Positions 6,849-15,173 of a stretch of 50,391 bases of DNA are shown here, in pieces. Each line of letters starts with the position of its first letter. Within the stretch, counting starts at the first letter, position 1. The stretch is from NCBI GenBank assembly GCA_000405685.1, contig ASPF01000017.1, forward strand, positions 1-50,391, given 5' to 3'. This DNA is from Candidatus Geocrenenecus sp. JGI 0000106-J15. GTDB lineage: Archaea; Thermoproteota; Nitrososphaeria_A; Caldarchaeales; Wolframiiraptoraceae. Both the position numbers and the translations under genes were made by a program. A model generated the notes under the pieces. That model saw only the letters and a list, made by a program, of their open reading frames with translations. It was not told where the DNA came from and did not search any database.

Positions 6849-9241
6849 ATAGTCACCTCTACAATCTTCTCATATTTAGAAAACCTCTTCCATGCTTCCT
6901 CTACAAGGTCAGGTCTCTGCTCTCTAAGTGCTCTCCAAACATATTCTGGATTCATCGGCAATCTATCCAATTTTACACCTATAGAATTATAGATAGCATT
7001 AGCTATAGCTGGTGCAACACCGATCATTGTAAGCTCTCCTATCCCTCTCGCACCATATGGTCCATCTAGTTGAGGCGTCTCAATATATCTGGCGACAACT
7101 TCTCTAGGTAAATCTTTGATTCTCACTAGGTAATAGCTAGTAAAGTTCGGATTCACCACCCACCCCCTCTCATCAAATTTTATCTCTTCATACAATGAAA
7201 TACTCGTCCCCATAATTAATCCTCCATGGGTCTGCTGCTTTACAAGCAACGGGTTTATAACTTTACCTAAATCTAGAACTTCAACAGCTTTCAAGATATT
7301 TATTTCTCCAGTGAGGAGGTCGAGTTCTAGTTCTACAGCAGTTCCTCCGAATGTATGGAAGATCGTAGGGTTCCCTTGACCTGTATCTGGGTCTAAATAG
7401 GTAGTATGAGTTGACATGAATACTCCTCTACCTATTACAGGTCCACCTATCGAGTTACCGTTGGGATAGGTGTAGCCCATTACTATATCTTGTAATGGTA
7501 TCTTCTCCCATGGTTTACCCTTAACTCTTACTTCACCATCTACCAACTCTAGTTGGTCTTTTGGGCATCTTAAGACTTCAGATGCAACTGTAAAGATCTG
7601 GTTCTTAGCATCTTCTATAGCTTTTAAAATCGCTATTCCATCTGTAAATAATCCTCTACTTCCCACAGTCTGCCAAGTATAAGCTGATTTATGAGTATCT
7701 CTAACATAGTCAACTCTAACTTTTTCAAGAGGCAGACCAAATTCTTCTGCAACTATCTGCATCAAAGCTGTTACAGTTCCCTGTCCAAAATTGCCAGTAG
7801 CAATCAGTAAATCTATGCTTGCATCTTCATTAAATTTTAGTATAGCTGAAGCTGCAGCGTTTGGTGGTTGCGCAGGACCTTTAACAAACAGAGATAAACC
7901 TTTAGCTCTAACTTTCCATGGTTCAGGAGGGTTTTCAGATGGCTTACCCCAGCCAATCTCATCTACTAAAGTTTTCAATACTTTTTGAGGATCACCAGCA
8001 TCTTCTCTAAGCCTTTCTCCAGTACATGTATGTGAGTGCCCAGGCTTCACAAGATTTTTTCTTCTTATCTCAGATGGATCGATTCCTAGTTTCTTTGCTG
8101 CTCTATCAATTATCTGTTCAAGAACCCAGTGGCTCTCAGGATATCCGAAGCCTCTTAGAGCGGTTGTAGGGATCTTGTTAGTATATACTGTTAAAGACTC
8201 TACATTTATGTTTGGGATCTCATAACAACCATCTGCTGAGTATCCCACCGCTCTTCCAACGTTAACTGTATAGTCTGCATAAGCCCCAGCATCTAATATG
8301 AATCTAACACTGTATGCGTTAAACGTTCCATCTTTCTTAAATCCTGCTTTAGCGAATGCATGGAATCCTTCTCTCACAGCTGCTGTAGAGAATTGTTCCT
8401 TCCTTGAAAGCACGAGTTTAACAGGACGATGTCCAGCTGCTTTTGATAGAATAGCAACTAAAGCTTCCCACCCGAGGCCTGCTTTTCCTCCGAAGCCGCC
8501 TCCTACATAGGGTATCCTGACAATTATCTTGTTGTGGGGTATCCCAAGTGAGAGGGCCATAATCTGCCTTACAGGTGCAACGTTCTGCCAGCTTGTCCAG
8601 ATTTCTACTGTTCCATCTAGATGATAATGGGCTATAACATTTTGAACTTCCATATAGCAATGGCTTACATGCGATATATGGAATTCTTCTTCTAGTACTA
8701 CATCTGATTCTCTGAATCCTTTCTCTACATCCCCTCTAACCAATGTAAATTTATTTGCAATATTTGTTCCAGGTATAGGCTTAAAGGCTGGTGAATGCCT
8801 GTATTCTTCCATCTTTTCATGGATTAAGAGTGCATCTGGTTTCAACGCTTCTAGAGGATCAAATATTGCTGGCAGTTCTTCATACTCTACGTCAACTAGG
8901 TCTATTGCTTTCTCTGCTGCCTCAAGCGTCTCTGCAATAACTGCTGCAACAGGATGCCCAACCCAATTAACCTTGTCTATAGCAAGTAAGTCTCTATCTC
9001 CTGCATACATTCCCACTCTATAGGGATATTCTTTACCTGTGACAACTCTAACAACTCCAGGAACTCCTAGAGCTCTACTCACGTCAATCTTCTTAATTCT
9101 AGCATGGGGGACGGTGCTCGTCACTAGCTTAGCGTAAAGCATTCCTGGAAGCTCTAGATCAAATGTGTAAGTAGCTGTTCCAGTTACTTTGAGAAACCCA
9201 TCTTGTGGTGGGATAGGCTTCCCGACATACTTAAAAGACAT
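6845..9241 (-). CDS. Molybdenum hydroxylase large subunit (xanthine/aldehyde dehydrogenase type)
   Basis: The 798-residue molybdopterin-binding subunit shows GGGFGGKAGLGWEA, TTALRGFGYPESHWVLEQ and, near the C-terminus, ARGIGELTM with the conserved catalytic Glu near residue 736. The CO-dehydrogenase active-site loop (AYRCSFR) is absent, so this is not a form I CODH despite Cox-type naming of relatives. It hydroxylates an N-heterocycle or aldehyde; nearby transporter and FdrA genes make a nucleobase-like substrate plausible. The gene order G-L-M-S is unusual but colinear on one strand. The exact substrate cannot be read from sequence. Confidence 0.92.
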   Translation of the reverse strand: MSFKYVGKPIPPQDGFLKVTGTATYTFDLELPGMLYAKLVTSTVPHARIKKIDVSRALGVPGVVRVVTGKEYPYRVGMYAGDRDLLAIDKVNWVGHPVAAVIAETLEAAEKAIDLVDVEYEELPAIFDPLEALKPDALLIHEKMEEYRHSPAFKPIPGTNIANKFTLVRGDVEKGFRESDVVLEEEFHISHVSHCYMEVQNVIAHYHLDGTVEIWTSWQNVAPVRQIMALSLGIPHNKIIVRIPYVGGGFGGKAGLGWEALVAILSKAAGHRPVKLVLSRKEQFSTAAVREGFHAFAKAGFKKDGTFNAYSVRFILDAGAYADYTVNVGRAVGYSADGCYEIPNINVESLTVYTNKIPTTALRGFGYPESHWVLEQIIDRAAKKLGIDPSEIRRKNLVKPGHSHTCTGERLREDAGDPQKVLKTLVDEIGWGKPSENPPEPWKVRAKGLSLFVKGPAQPPNAAASAILKFNEDASIDLLIATGNFGQGTVTALMQIVAEEFGLPLEKVRVDYVRDTHKSAYTWQTVGSRGLFTDGIAILKAIEDAKNQIFTVASEVLRCPKDQLELVDGEVRVKGKPWEKIPLQDIVMGYTYPNGNSIGGPVIGRGVFMSTHTTYLDPDTGQGNPTIFHTFGGTAVELELDLLTGEINILKAVEVLDLGKVINPLLVKQQTHGGLIMGTSISLYEEIKFDERGWVVNPNFTSYYLVRIKDLPREVVARYIETPQLDGPYGARGIGELTMIGVAPAIANAIYNSIGVKLDRLPMNPEYVWRALREQRPDLVEEAWKRFSKYEKIVEVTI

Positions 9242-9312
9242 TCTTATCTCACCAGCTTACATTACTATCATTTCACTAGTTAATATTTTTTAACAATATT
9301 CCCATAAGATTG

Positions 9313-9750
9313 TCAAGCTAATCTCTGTTTTACACAATCGAATAGTTGTTCTACGATTCTTCTCACGTAACCTTCCAGCATAGGTTTAGCTAAACTACCG
9401 AGAGGACCGCTAACATTTACATCGGCTAGCCAAGCTATCTGTGTAGATCCATCTAGACTTGTCAGTTTTATCTCTACTGTCCCATTGAATCCGCTGCCTG
9501 CCCCAGATCCTGTAAGATTTAATTTTGCAATATATCTTTGAGGGTCTTCTTCTAGCACCCTGCTTGAGGCATGGAAGATCCCTTTAATAAAACCTATACT
9601 TACTTTTACTTTAGCCGTTACTCTTTTCTCTTCATCTACAGAATAATCCTCTATACCAGGAATACATTGAATAACTTTTTCAGGATCAGATATGAAGTTC
9701 CAAACCTTATCTATCCTAGATTGGACGGCTAGTTTTCCTTCAAACTTCAT
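9313..9750 (-). CDS. CoxG-like SRPBCC protein
   Basis: A 145-residue START/SRPBCC-fold protein with the CoxG pattern: FEGKLAVQSRIDKVWNFISDPEKV at the N-terminus, GSGAGSGFNGTVEIKL in the middle and an amphipathic C-terminal helix (LEGYVRRIVEQLFDCVKQ). CoxG relatives accompany Mo hydroxylases and help recruit them to the membrane; some bind lipids or quinones. It is the first gene of the operon, 71 nt upstream of the large subunit. A GGTGAT ribosome-binding sequence precedes the ATG, and an AT-rich TATA-like box lies further upstream (about 9783-9795, minus strand). Confidence 0.85.
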   Translation of the reverse strand: MKFEGKLAVQSRIDKVWNFISDPEKVIQCIPGIEDYSVDEEKRVTAKVKVSIGFIKGIFHASSRVLEEDPQRYIAKLNLTGSGAGSGFNGTVEIKLTSLDGSTQIAWLADVNVSGPLGSLAKPMLEGYVRRIVEQLFDCVKQRLA

Positions 9751-9853
9751 ATAGAGAGATCACCATAACCGACAATATATGTGTTTATATTATCGGGAGA
9801 GCATAATCTTATTCGTTAGATAAGGTTACCTCGATCTAAAACAAGATTGTTAC

Positions 9854-9871
9854 AAAAATATGCTTATATTT
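9854..9871 (+). promoter_or_regulatory. BRE/TATA promoter for the cyclase-family gene (leaderless)
   Basis: Purine-rich AAAAATA (BRE-like) is followed by a TATA box (CTTATATTT). The centre is about 33 nt upstream of the ATG at 9901, placing the transcription start at or next to the start codon. No ribosome-binding sequence is present, which fits a leaderless mRNA. Confidence 0.6.
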
Positions 9872-9900
9872 TTGCTAGGAATTTTCTTATGTGACTTAAT

Positions 9901-10716
9901 ATGGTTATGGATTGGAGTAAGATCGTTAATTGGAGTAATGTGAAAATATATGATTTATCTCAGCCGACAAGCTGGAGACAGCCACCGTTTATGTGGTATC
10001 CTCCAATGAAAGTCTACTGGATTAAGACTCTGGGAGAACATGGTGTAAACGCTCAATACATCGAAACATCTCTACACTTCGGAACCCATTTTGACAGTCA
10101 AATGCATTTTGTTACAGGGGGAAGAGATGTTGCAAGTCTACCTTTAGAAGACTATCTAGTAGGTGAAGGCGCCATAGTAGATATCTCACCATATGTAGGC
10201 GATTATGACATCTATACCTCGAATACAATTGAGAAAGCATCGAGAGAGGGAGGAGTAGAAATAAAGAAAGGAGACATACTGATAATTCATACAGGATATC
10301 ATAAATATGCATGGTGCGGGACAGAGCCAGATGAAGTAAGATACATGGTTAAGCATCCTGGACCAGATATAAGCTTCGCTAAATGGTGTATTGATATGAA
10401 GATAAAATGGCTCGGTGTAGACGCAATGTCTGCCGACCATCCACTTAACACAGTGATTAGAAGAGCTAGACCAGATCTCGTCGCAGAAGCAGAGAAGAAG
10501 TGGGGAAAGAAGATAGATGAACTAATGCCATGGCCAGAAAACTATCAATTAATGCATTTAAAACTCTTCCCACACATGATACTACATGCAGAAAACCTAG
10601 GTGGAGAGGTAAGCAAAGTAGTTAATAGAAGATGTATAATCGGTGCATTTCCATTCAAATTCCAAGAAGGAGAATCAGCATTCGCAAGAATAGTAGCTTT
10701 TGCTAACGAGAAATAA
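9901..10716 (+). CDS. Cyclase-family metal-dependent hydrolase (kynurenine formamidase-like)
   Basis: This 271-residue protein has the family metal motif HFGTHFDSQMH at residues 59-69 (His59, His63, Asp65, His69), close to the HxGTHxDxxxH consensus. The family includes kynurenine formamidase, isatin hydrolase and related amide- or ring-opening hydrolases using Mn or Zn. It lies between the Mo hydroxylase operon and the nucleoside importer, so opening of an oxidised heterocycle is a reasonable role but unproven. Met3 is an alternative start; the promoter position favours ATG 9901. Confidence 0.82.
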   Translation: MVMDWSKIVNWSNVKIYDLSQPTSWRQPPFMWYPPMKVYWIKTLGEHGVNAQYIETSLHFGTHFDSQMHFVTGGRDVASLPLEDYLVGEGAIVDISPYVGDYDIYTSNTIEKASREGGVEIKKGDILIIHTGYHKYAWCGTEPDEVRYMVKHPGPDISFAKWCIDMKIKWLGVDAMSADHPLNTVIRRARPDLVAEAEKKWGKKIDELMPWPENYQLMHLKLFPHMILHAENLGGEVSKVVNRRCIIGAFPFKFQEGESAFARIVAFANEK

Positions 10717-10793
10717 CGTAAACACCTCATTACCTTCTTTTTATGTATCTATCAAGACATAGATAGCGAGAAGAATCATCCTATATACATATG

Positions 10794-11702
10794 TTAAACT
10801 ACTGTAATTCTTTCTAGTAGACCATTCTTCTTCAAGAACTCTAAGGTTTTCCTATATAGATTTGACGATAGCTCAGGCATCATTAATAATATTTTATGTC
10901 CTACGTCTAGATGGTTTTCAATCTGTTTTACATACATGTCTGCGATTATTTCTTTCTCAGGATTTAGATTCTCTGAAGTTGGGATTAACATCAACCCGTA
11001 ATCTTCCTCAACGTATCTCTCGATTAAACCCCGATTCTTAGTGACAATCTCAGCTGGGGCTACCAAAATCATACCTCCTCTACTGTCTAAATCTACTAGT
11101 TTTTCATATTCATTTAGAGGAAGCTGCTCATAATCATATCCTATGAAACTACATATTTCTCTTATGCAACTCTCAAAATCTTTTGGATACATTCTGCTTC
11201 CAGTTCTTTCTTCAGGATAAATGACTGCGGGTGGAAGATCGTATATCTCATAATCGAACTTATACTTTCTGAAGGTTTCATCTAAAACCTCTATAAATAC
11301 TCCAGGCTCAGGTTTTAAGTTACTTTTTACATCTACCTCTCTAGGTCTTCCACCCCAAGAAGAGTCGCTCTGTGTCTCTCTATATCCACAGCTTGGACTT
11401 ATTCCTAGGCCAACTAACTTAAACTTTCTTACATCGTTCTCTTCTAAGATCTCCGAGAATCCGACAGCAATTCTCCTACATAATTCTCTAAACAAAGAAT
11501 TATCATACTGTTCTTTAACAAACCACCATCTCCTTAGACCGAGATAGACAGCTTCAGGGCATGGAAGCTGGAGAAAACTTGCCCGACTCAATTTTATAAT
11601 ATCCCATACAGGTCTAACAACATTCCTCCACCGAGCAATTCCAGGAGCTCTTGAATTAACATTCAGTATACAGTGTCCTAGTATGAGAGTCTCCATAAAC
11701 AC
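10794..11702 (-). CDS. TudS/DUF523-like three-cysteine protein with extra C-terminal domain
   Basis: The N-terminal half has the three-cysteine pattern of TudS/DUF523 proteins: HCILN (Cys11), LPCPE (Cys48) and SPSCG (Cys105). In 2-thiouracil desulfurase these bind a [4Fe-4S] cluster that removes sulfur from thiolated bases. The protein is 302 residues, roughly twice a minimal TudS, and the C-terminal part (from about residue 190) does not resemble the DUF1722 domain sometimes fused to TudS. Its place between a cyclase-family hydrolase and a nucleoside importer fits base salvage. The similarity is motif-level only. Confidence 0.6.
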   Translation of the reverse strand: MFMETLILGHCILNVNSRAPGIARWRNVVRPVWDIIKLSRASFLQLPCPEAVYLGLRRWWFVKEQYDNSLFRELCRRIAVGFSEILEENDVRKFKLVGLGISPSCGYRETQSDSSWGGRPREVDVKSNLKPEPGVFIEVLDETFRKYKFDYEIYDLPPAVIYPEERTGSRMYPKDFESCIREICSFIGYDYEQLPLNEYEKLVDLDSRGGMILVAPAEIVTKNRGLIERYVEEDYGLMLIPTSENLNPEKEIIADMYVKQIENHLDVGHKILLMMPELSSNLYRKTLEFLKKNGLLERITVV

Positions 11703-11796
11703 CTAAACTGTCAATAGAGTTCCTGTTTAATTAGTATTAGTTTACATATTAGTTCATAAGCTTAGGTTGAACACTCTATATTGAATATTAGATAGC

Positions 11797-11805
11797 TTTA
11801 TAAAT
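11797..11805 (+). promoter_or_regulatory. TATA box for the binding-protein gene
   Basis: TTTATAAAT lies 22-30 nt upstream of the ATG at 11827 and no ribosome-binding sequence precedes that ATG. The mRNA is probably leaderless or nearly so. Confidence 0.6.
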
Positions 11806-11826
11806 ATCCTGACAATAATAAACTAC

Positions 11827-13173
11827 ATGAACCCTAAGAGGAAAATTTCTCGAAGAGAAGCGCTCTCAACTGCTGGTAAAGTTGCCGTCGGTGTTGTAGC
11901 TGCAGGTGTTGTAGCTGGTGCCGCTGGATATGTTGCAGGCAGTAGTGCTGCACCTCCTCAAACGATTACACAGACAATAACTAAGACTGAGACCAAAGTA
12001 GCTGAGACGGCTCGTAAAATCGTGTTGGGAATGGTTTTAGGTGGTTATATTGAGGGATCTACTTGGGATGGACGGCAGATCAAAGCTGTAGATAGATTAA
12101 AGACGATTTACCCATGGTTTGACTATGTTTATGATGAAGGAGTAGTTTTGAAAGGTAAAGATCCTATATCATCAGCAAAAGACTTAATCACGGTAAACAA
12201 GGCAAACATTATTTTCGGAAGTTGGGAGCCAGCTGCTATACCATCATTCCATAGAATAGCGGGAGATTATCCTGACGTATACTTTACAGGCATAGTTGGA
12301 AGTGACATCTCTTCACAGAGGAATTTTATGAGAGTCTTCGTCAGACAATATCAAGCTATGTATCTTGAAGGATTGATCGCGGGCGCTATAACTAGAACTA
12401 ACAAGATAGGTATTGCTGTAGGCCCAGCATGCGTTCAGAACTGGAGAAGAATGGCTGCCTTCTATCTAGGGATAAAGGATGCAAACCCAGATGCTACATT
12501 ATATATTAAATACGTTGGAGAATGGTATGATCCTCCCAAGGAGAGGGAAGTCTCGCTAGCTCTAGTTGATCTAGGAGTAGATGTCTTAACACATTACACT
12601 GACTCTGTAGAGCCTCTGAAAGTTTGTGAAGAGAAAGGCATATGGTTCGTCGGTAAAGATACTGACATCGTCGGTTTATACGGTTGGTCAACTACCGACA
12701 CGGTAGCAATCTCATTCGATACAAGATGGGAAGTGATGTTCGATGTAATATTTAAAGAGTATTTAGCGGGAACCACGCATCCGAATAGGTTAATATTTGT
12801 AGGCATGAATAGGCATCTCTCTCTACCACCCGATAATCCATGGGTGCCTGGACAGACCATTCTACCAGCAGTTGATCTACAGAATAATAATAAGGTTGGC
12901 ATAGATGCTATAAGTCCAAAAGCAAGACCTTTGATCCCAGACAGGATATTGAAATTAATCGAGGCTAGGAGAGAACAGATGTTAGCTGGAGTTTGGGATC
13001 CATTCTTTGAACATGAGCTAGTTAGTAGTGGTGAGGGAATAGCGATCCCTGAGCTAGGGGTAGACGTACCGCCGAAAGGTACTGTGGTCAAGCCAGCGGG
13101 CGTAGTGGCTTCCGATGAGTTGCTGCTTGGAAAGCTCAACTTCCAGCTTGACGGAATAGTATTGGTAAAGTAG
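11827..13173 (+). CDS. BMP-family substrate-binding protein of a nucleoside-type ABC importer (Tat-exported)
   Basis: A 448-residue binding protein of the BMP/PnrA-like family, which binds purine nucleosides or related ligands outside the membrane. The N-terminus has a twin-arginine motif (SRREAL) followed by a hydrophobic Gly/Ala/Val stretch (about 18-40), a Tat signal. The mature part contains KIVLGMVLGGYIEGSTWDGRQ, SYRQYQAMYLEGLIAG-like sequence (VRQYQAMYLEGLIAGA) and KIGIAVGP, all typical of BMP proteins. It is convergent with the two permease genes and the ATPase gene, which complete the importer. The ligand is not known. Confidence 0.85.
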   Translation: MNPKRKISRREALSTAGKVAVGVVAAGVVAGAAGYVAGSSAAPPQTITQTITKTETKVAETARKIVLGMVLGGYIEGSTWDGRQIKAVDRLKTIYPWFDYVYDEGVVLKGKDPISSAKDLITVNKANIIFGSWEPAAIPSFHRIAGDYPDVYFTGIVGSDISSQRNFMRVFVRQYQAMYLEGLIAGAITRTNKIGIAVGPACVQNWRRMAAFYLGIKDANPDATLYIKYVGEWYDPPKEREVSLALVDLGVDVLTHYTDSVEPLKVCEEKGIWFVGKDTDIVGLYGWSTTDTVAISFDTRWEVMFDVIFKEYLAGTTHPNRLIFVGMNRHLSLPPDNPWVPGQTILPAVDLQNNNKVGIDAISPKARPLIPDRILKLIEARREQMLAGVWDPFFEHELVSSGEGIAIPELGVDVPPKGTVVKPAGVVASDELLLGKLNFQLDGIVLVK

Positions 13174-13203
13174 ATCCCCCTAATTTTGATTCTATAATCC
13201 AAA

Positions 13204-13210
13204 TTTTTTT
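13204..13210 (+). terminator. T-rich tract after the binding-protein gene
   Basis: A run of seven T residues about 30 nt past the binding-protein stop codon, in the gap between convergent genes. Archaeal terminators are often such T tracts without a hairpin. Position is the only support. Confidence 0.35.
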
Positions 13211-14087
13211 ATTCTTTTATGTATGGTTCTCCTAATGCTTCAGGCCTGGATAGAGCCCACTTTCTTCTAAATTTCTCTCTAGAAATTATGGTCAGAACAA
13301 CGATTGTCGCAACAAATGGAAGCATCCTCAATAGAGGCAGGGGTGCTGGAATACCTGCATATATTGTTTCAGGAGAGATTGCAAACTGCCAGATGAAGCC
13401 GAAGGTGAGTGCGCCGCCTAAAAGTATCAGTGGTCTCCATAGTGAAAACATTACAAGTGCAAACGCTATCCATCCTAGCCCCTTAGTTGGTAGATGACTC
13501 CATGCTCCCAAATAGGTTGTCGAGAGGAATGCACCAGCTAAGCCTGCAAGCATGCCTCCTATTATAGTGCAGAGATAACGTGTCCTGATTACCTTCACTC
13601 CTGAGACTTCTGCAGCGAAAGGATTCTCACCTACAGACTTAACCTTCAACCCTAGGTGAGTCTTAGAAAGTATAAACCATATCACGACCACTATTATTAG
13701 CGCTATGAAGAACATCGGGGATAATTCATATATTCGTGGAGAAACAACTCCACGTGGGAGTGGACCAGAGTATCTATCAGCCCAGTAGGTAACGAAGCCC
13801 ATTGCGAAAAGCCATATCCCCATACCGCTCACAACTTGGTTGACTTTAAGCGATGTTGACAATATAGCATGTACAAGACCGAATAAGCCTCCAATTAACA
13901 TTCCTATTATGAATGCTGGTATAAGACCCCAGAACAAGGCAGCTATGAAGCCTGCTGCAGCTCCTAGAAGCATTAAACCTTCTATACCTACGTTAATGAC
14001 TCCTGATCTTTGATTCAATAACTCTCCTACTGCTGCTATAAGTAAGATTGTTGCCACCTCTAAAGATCTAGCTATGAATGGCCACAT
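13209..14087 (-). CDS. ABC transporter permease (BMP/nucleoside type), second permease
   Basis: A 292-residue, strongly hydrophobic protein with about eight to nine membrane segments. It carries the family motif LLIAAVGELLNQRSGVINVGIEGLMLLGA (about 15-43 in total) typical of NupQ/YufQ-like permeases. The start codon overlaps the stop of the partner permease gene by 1 nt. With the other permease and the ATPase it forms the membrane part of the importer whose binding protein is encoded convergently. Confidence 0.88.
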   Translation of the reverse strand: MWPFIARSLEVATILLIAAVGELLNQRSGVINVGIEGLMLLGAAAGFIAALFWGLIPAFIIGMLIGGLFGLVHAILSTSLKVNQVVSGMGIWLFAMGFVTYWADRYSGPLPRGVVSPRIYELSPMFFIALIIVVVIWFILSKTHLGLKVKSVGENPFAAEVSGVKVIRTRYLCTIIGGMLAGLAGAFLSTTYLGAWSHLPTKGLGWIAFALVMFSLWRPLILLGGALTFGFIWQFAISPETIYAGIPAPLPLLRMLPFVATIVVLTIISREKFRRKWALSRPEALGEPYIKE

Positions 14088-15166
14088 TATTTCATCCTCC
14101 TAACCTTATACATGTAGAAGAATTGAAAAGCAGCGAAAGTAATAGATACTAATCCAAGGAAGAGTACATCTAGACCGAAGGGTAGGCGAAGCCTTCTAAC
14201 TAGAACCGTTGACCCCATCATTATTGAGCCTATGAAGACAGATGTAGGAATAGCGGCCACAGGGTTTAGGAGACAGACTAGACCTATAATTAACCCCCAA
14301 TAAGTAAGATCTCCTATAGCCTTATATGCTTCAGGTCTAGGGATCATGAGGAAGGCTGGATCTCCAGCCCACATGTGATATCCTGAGAGCCCTGCGATTG
14401 CGCCTCCTATAGTCATTACTAGAATGTATGTTCGGGGAGCGTTTATACCTATATGTTGGGCTGCTGTTGGGCTATTTCCAAGAACACGTATCTTGTATCC
14501 TACTACTGATTTACTTAGGAATATATATAAAACTATAGCTATCCCGATTGCTAAATAACTAGTAAAAGGCGTATAAGATATTATTGGTGCATGAGCATTT
14601 GGTGGTAGAGGTCTACTTGTTGATTCTGCGATGCCAGCCCACGGACCTCCGACAGTTAGCAGATAAACAAGCCAGAAAGCAATATTATTAAGCATTAAAC
14701 ATCCTACGACTTCGTTTACATTAAGCTTACCTCTTAAGAATCCTGCAAGTGCTCCATAACCTGCACCGAAGATAGCTCCTGCGAGCAGCATAAGCGGGAT
14801 CAAGATCGCTGGATGTAGTTCGGGTAGGCTGTATGCAACAGCAAATGCTCCAATCGTCCCAAGATAGAACTGGCCTTCCATTCCTACGTTCCATAGGCGG
14901 GCACTATATGCAACAACGAATGCAAGCGTACTGAAGAGTAGGAAGAGTCCTCTATGAAGAGTAGTTGGAAGACCTAGATTAGGATCGAGAGCGAATGAGA
15001 ATATGTTTGAATATGCATCTATTGGGTTGGCTCCTTCAATAGATAGAAAGATACTGAAGATTATAAAGGAGAAAACTAAGGAAAGAAGAGAGATCCTAAC
15101 AGCTTGACCGCCTGATACTACGGGGACCCTCTCAAGTTTTAGTTTTAAAGTTTCTAGACTAGTCAT
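14087..15166 (-). CDS. ABC transporter permease (BMP/nucleoside type), first permease
   Basis: A 359-residue NupP/YufP-like permease with about ten hydrophobic segments. Diagnostic stretches are YSARLWNVGMEGQFYLG (about 83-99), LRGKLNVNEVVGCLMLNNIAFWLV and YKIRVLGNSPTAAQHIGI. It follows the ATPase gene by 7 nt and overlaps the next permease gene by 1 nt, one operon. The N-terminal 25 residues are cytoplasmic and charged. Confidence 0.88.
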   Translation of the reverse strand: MTSLETLKLKLERVPVVSGGQAVRISLLSLVFSFIIFSIFLSIEGANPIDAYSNIFSFALDPNLGLPTTLHRGLFLLFSTLAFVVAYSARLWNVGMEGQFYLGTIGAFAVAYSLPELHPAILIPLMLLAGAIFGAGYGALAGFLRGKLNVNEVVGCLMLNNIAFWLVYLLTVGGPWAGIAESTSRPLPPNAHAPIISYTPFTSYLAIGIAIVLYIFLSKSVVGYKIRVLGNSPTAAQHIGINAPRTYILVMTIGGAIAGLSGYHMWAGDPAFLMIPRPEAYKAIGDLTYWGLIIGLVCLLNPVAAIPTSVFIGSIMMGSTVLVRRLRLPFGLDVLFLGLVSITFAAFQFFYMYKVRRMK

Positions 15167-15173
15167 TTAATTC

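Noticed and set aside
8298..8660. ORFs on either strand inside the Mo hydroxylase large-subunit gene
   Set aside because: They are frame shadows of a clear 798-residue gene and show no family features.
6845..9750. Aerobic CO dehydrogenase operon
   Set aside because: The large subunit lacks the AYRCSFR active-site loop, so CO oxidation is not supported despite the presence of a CoxG gene.
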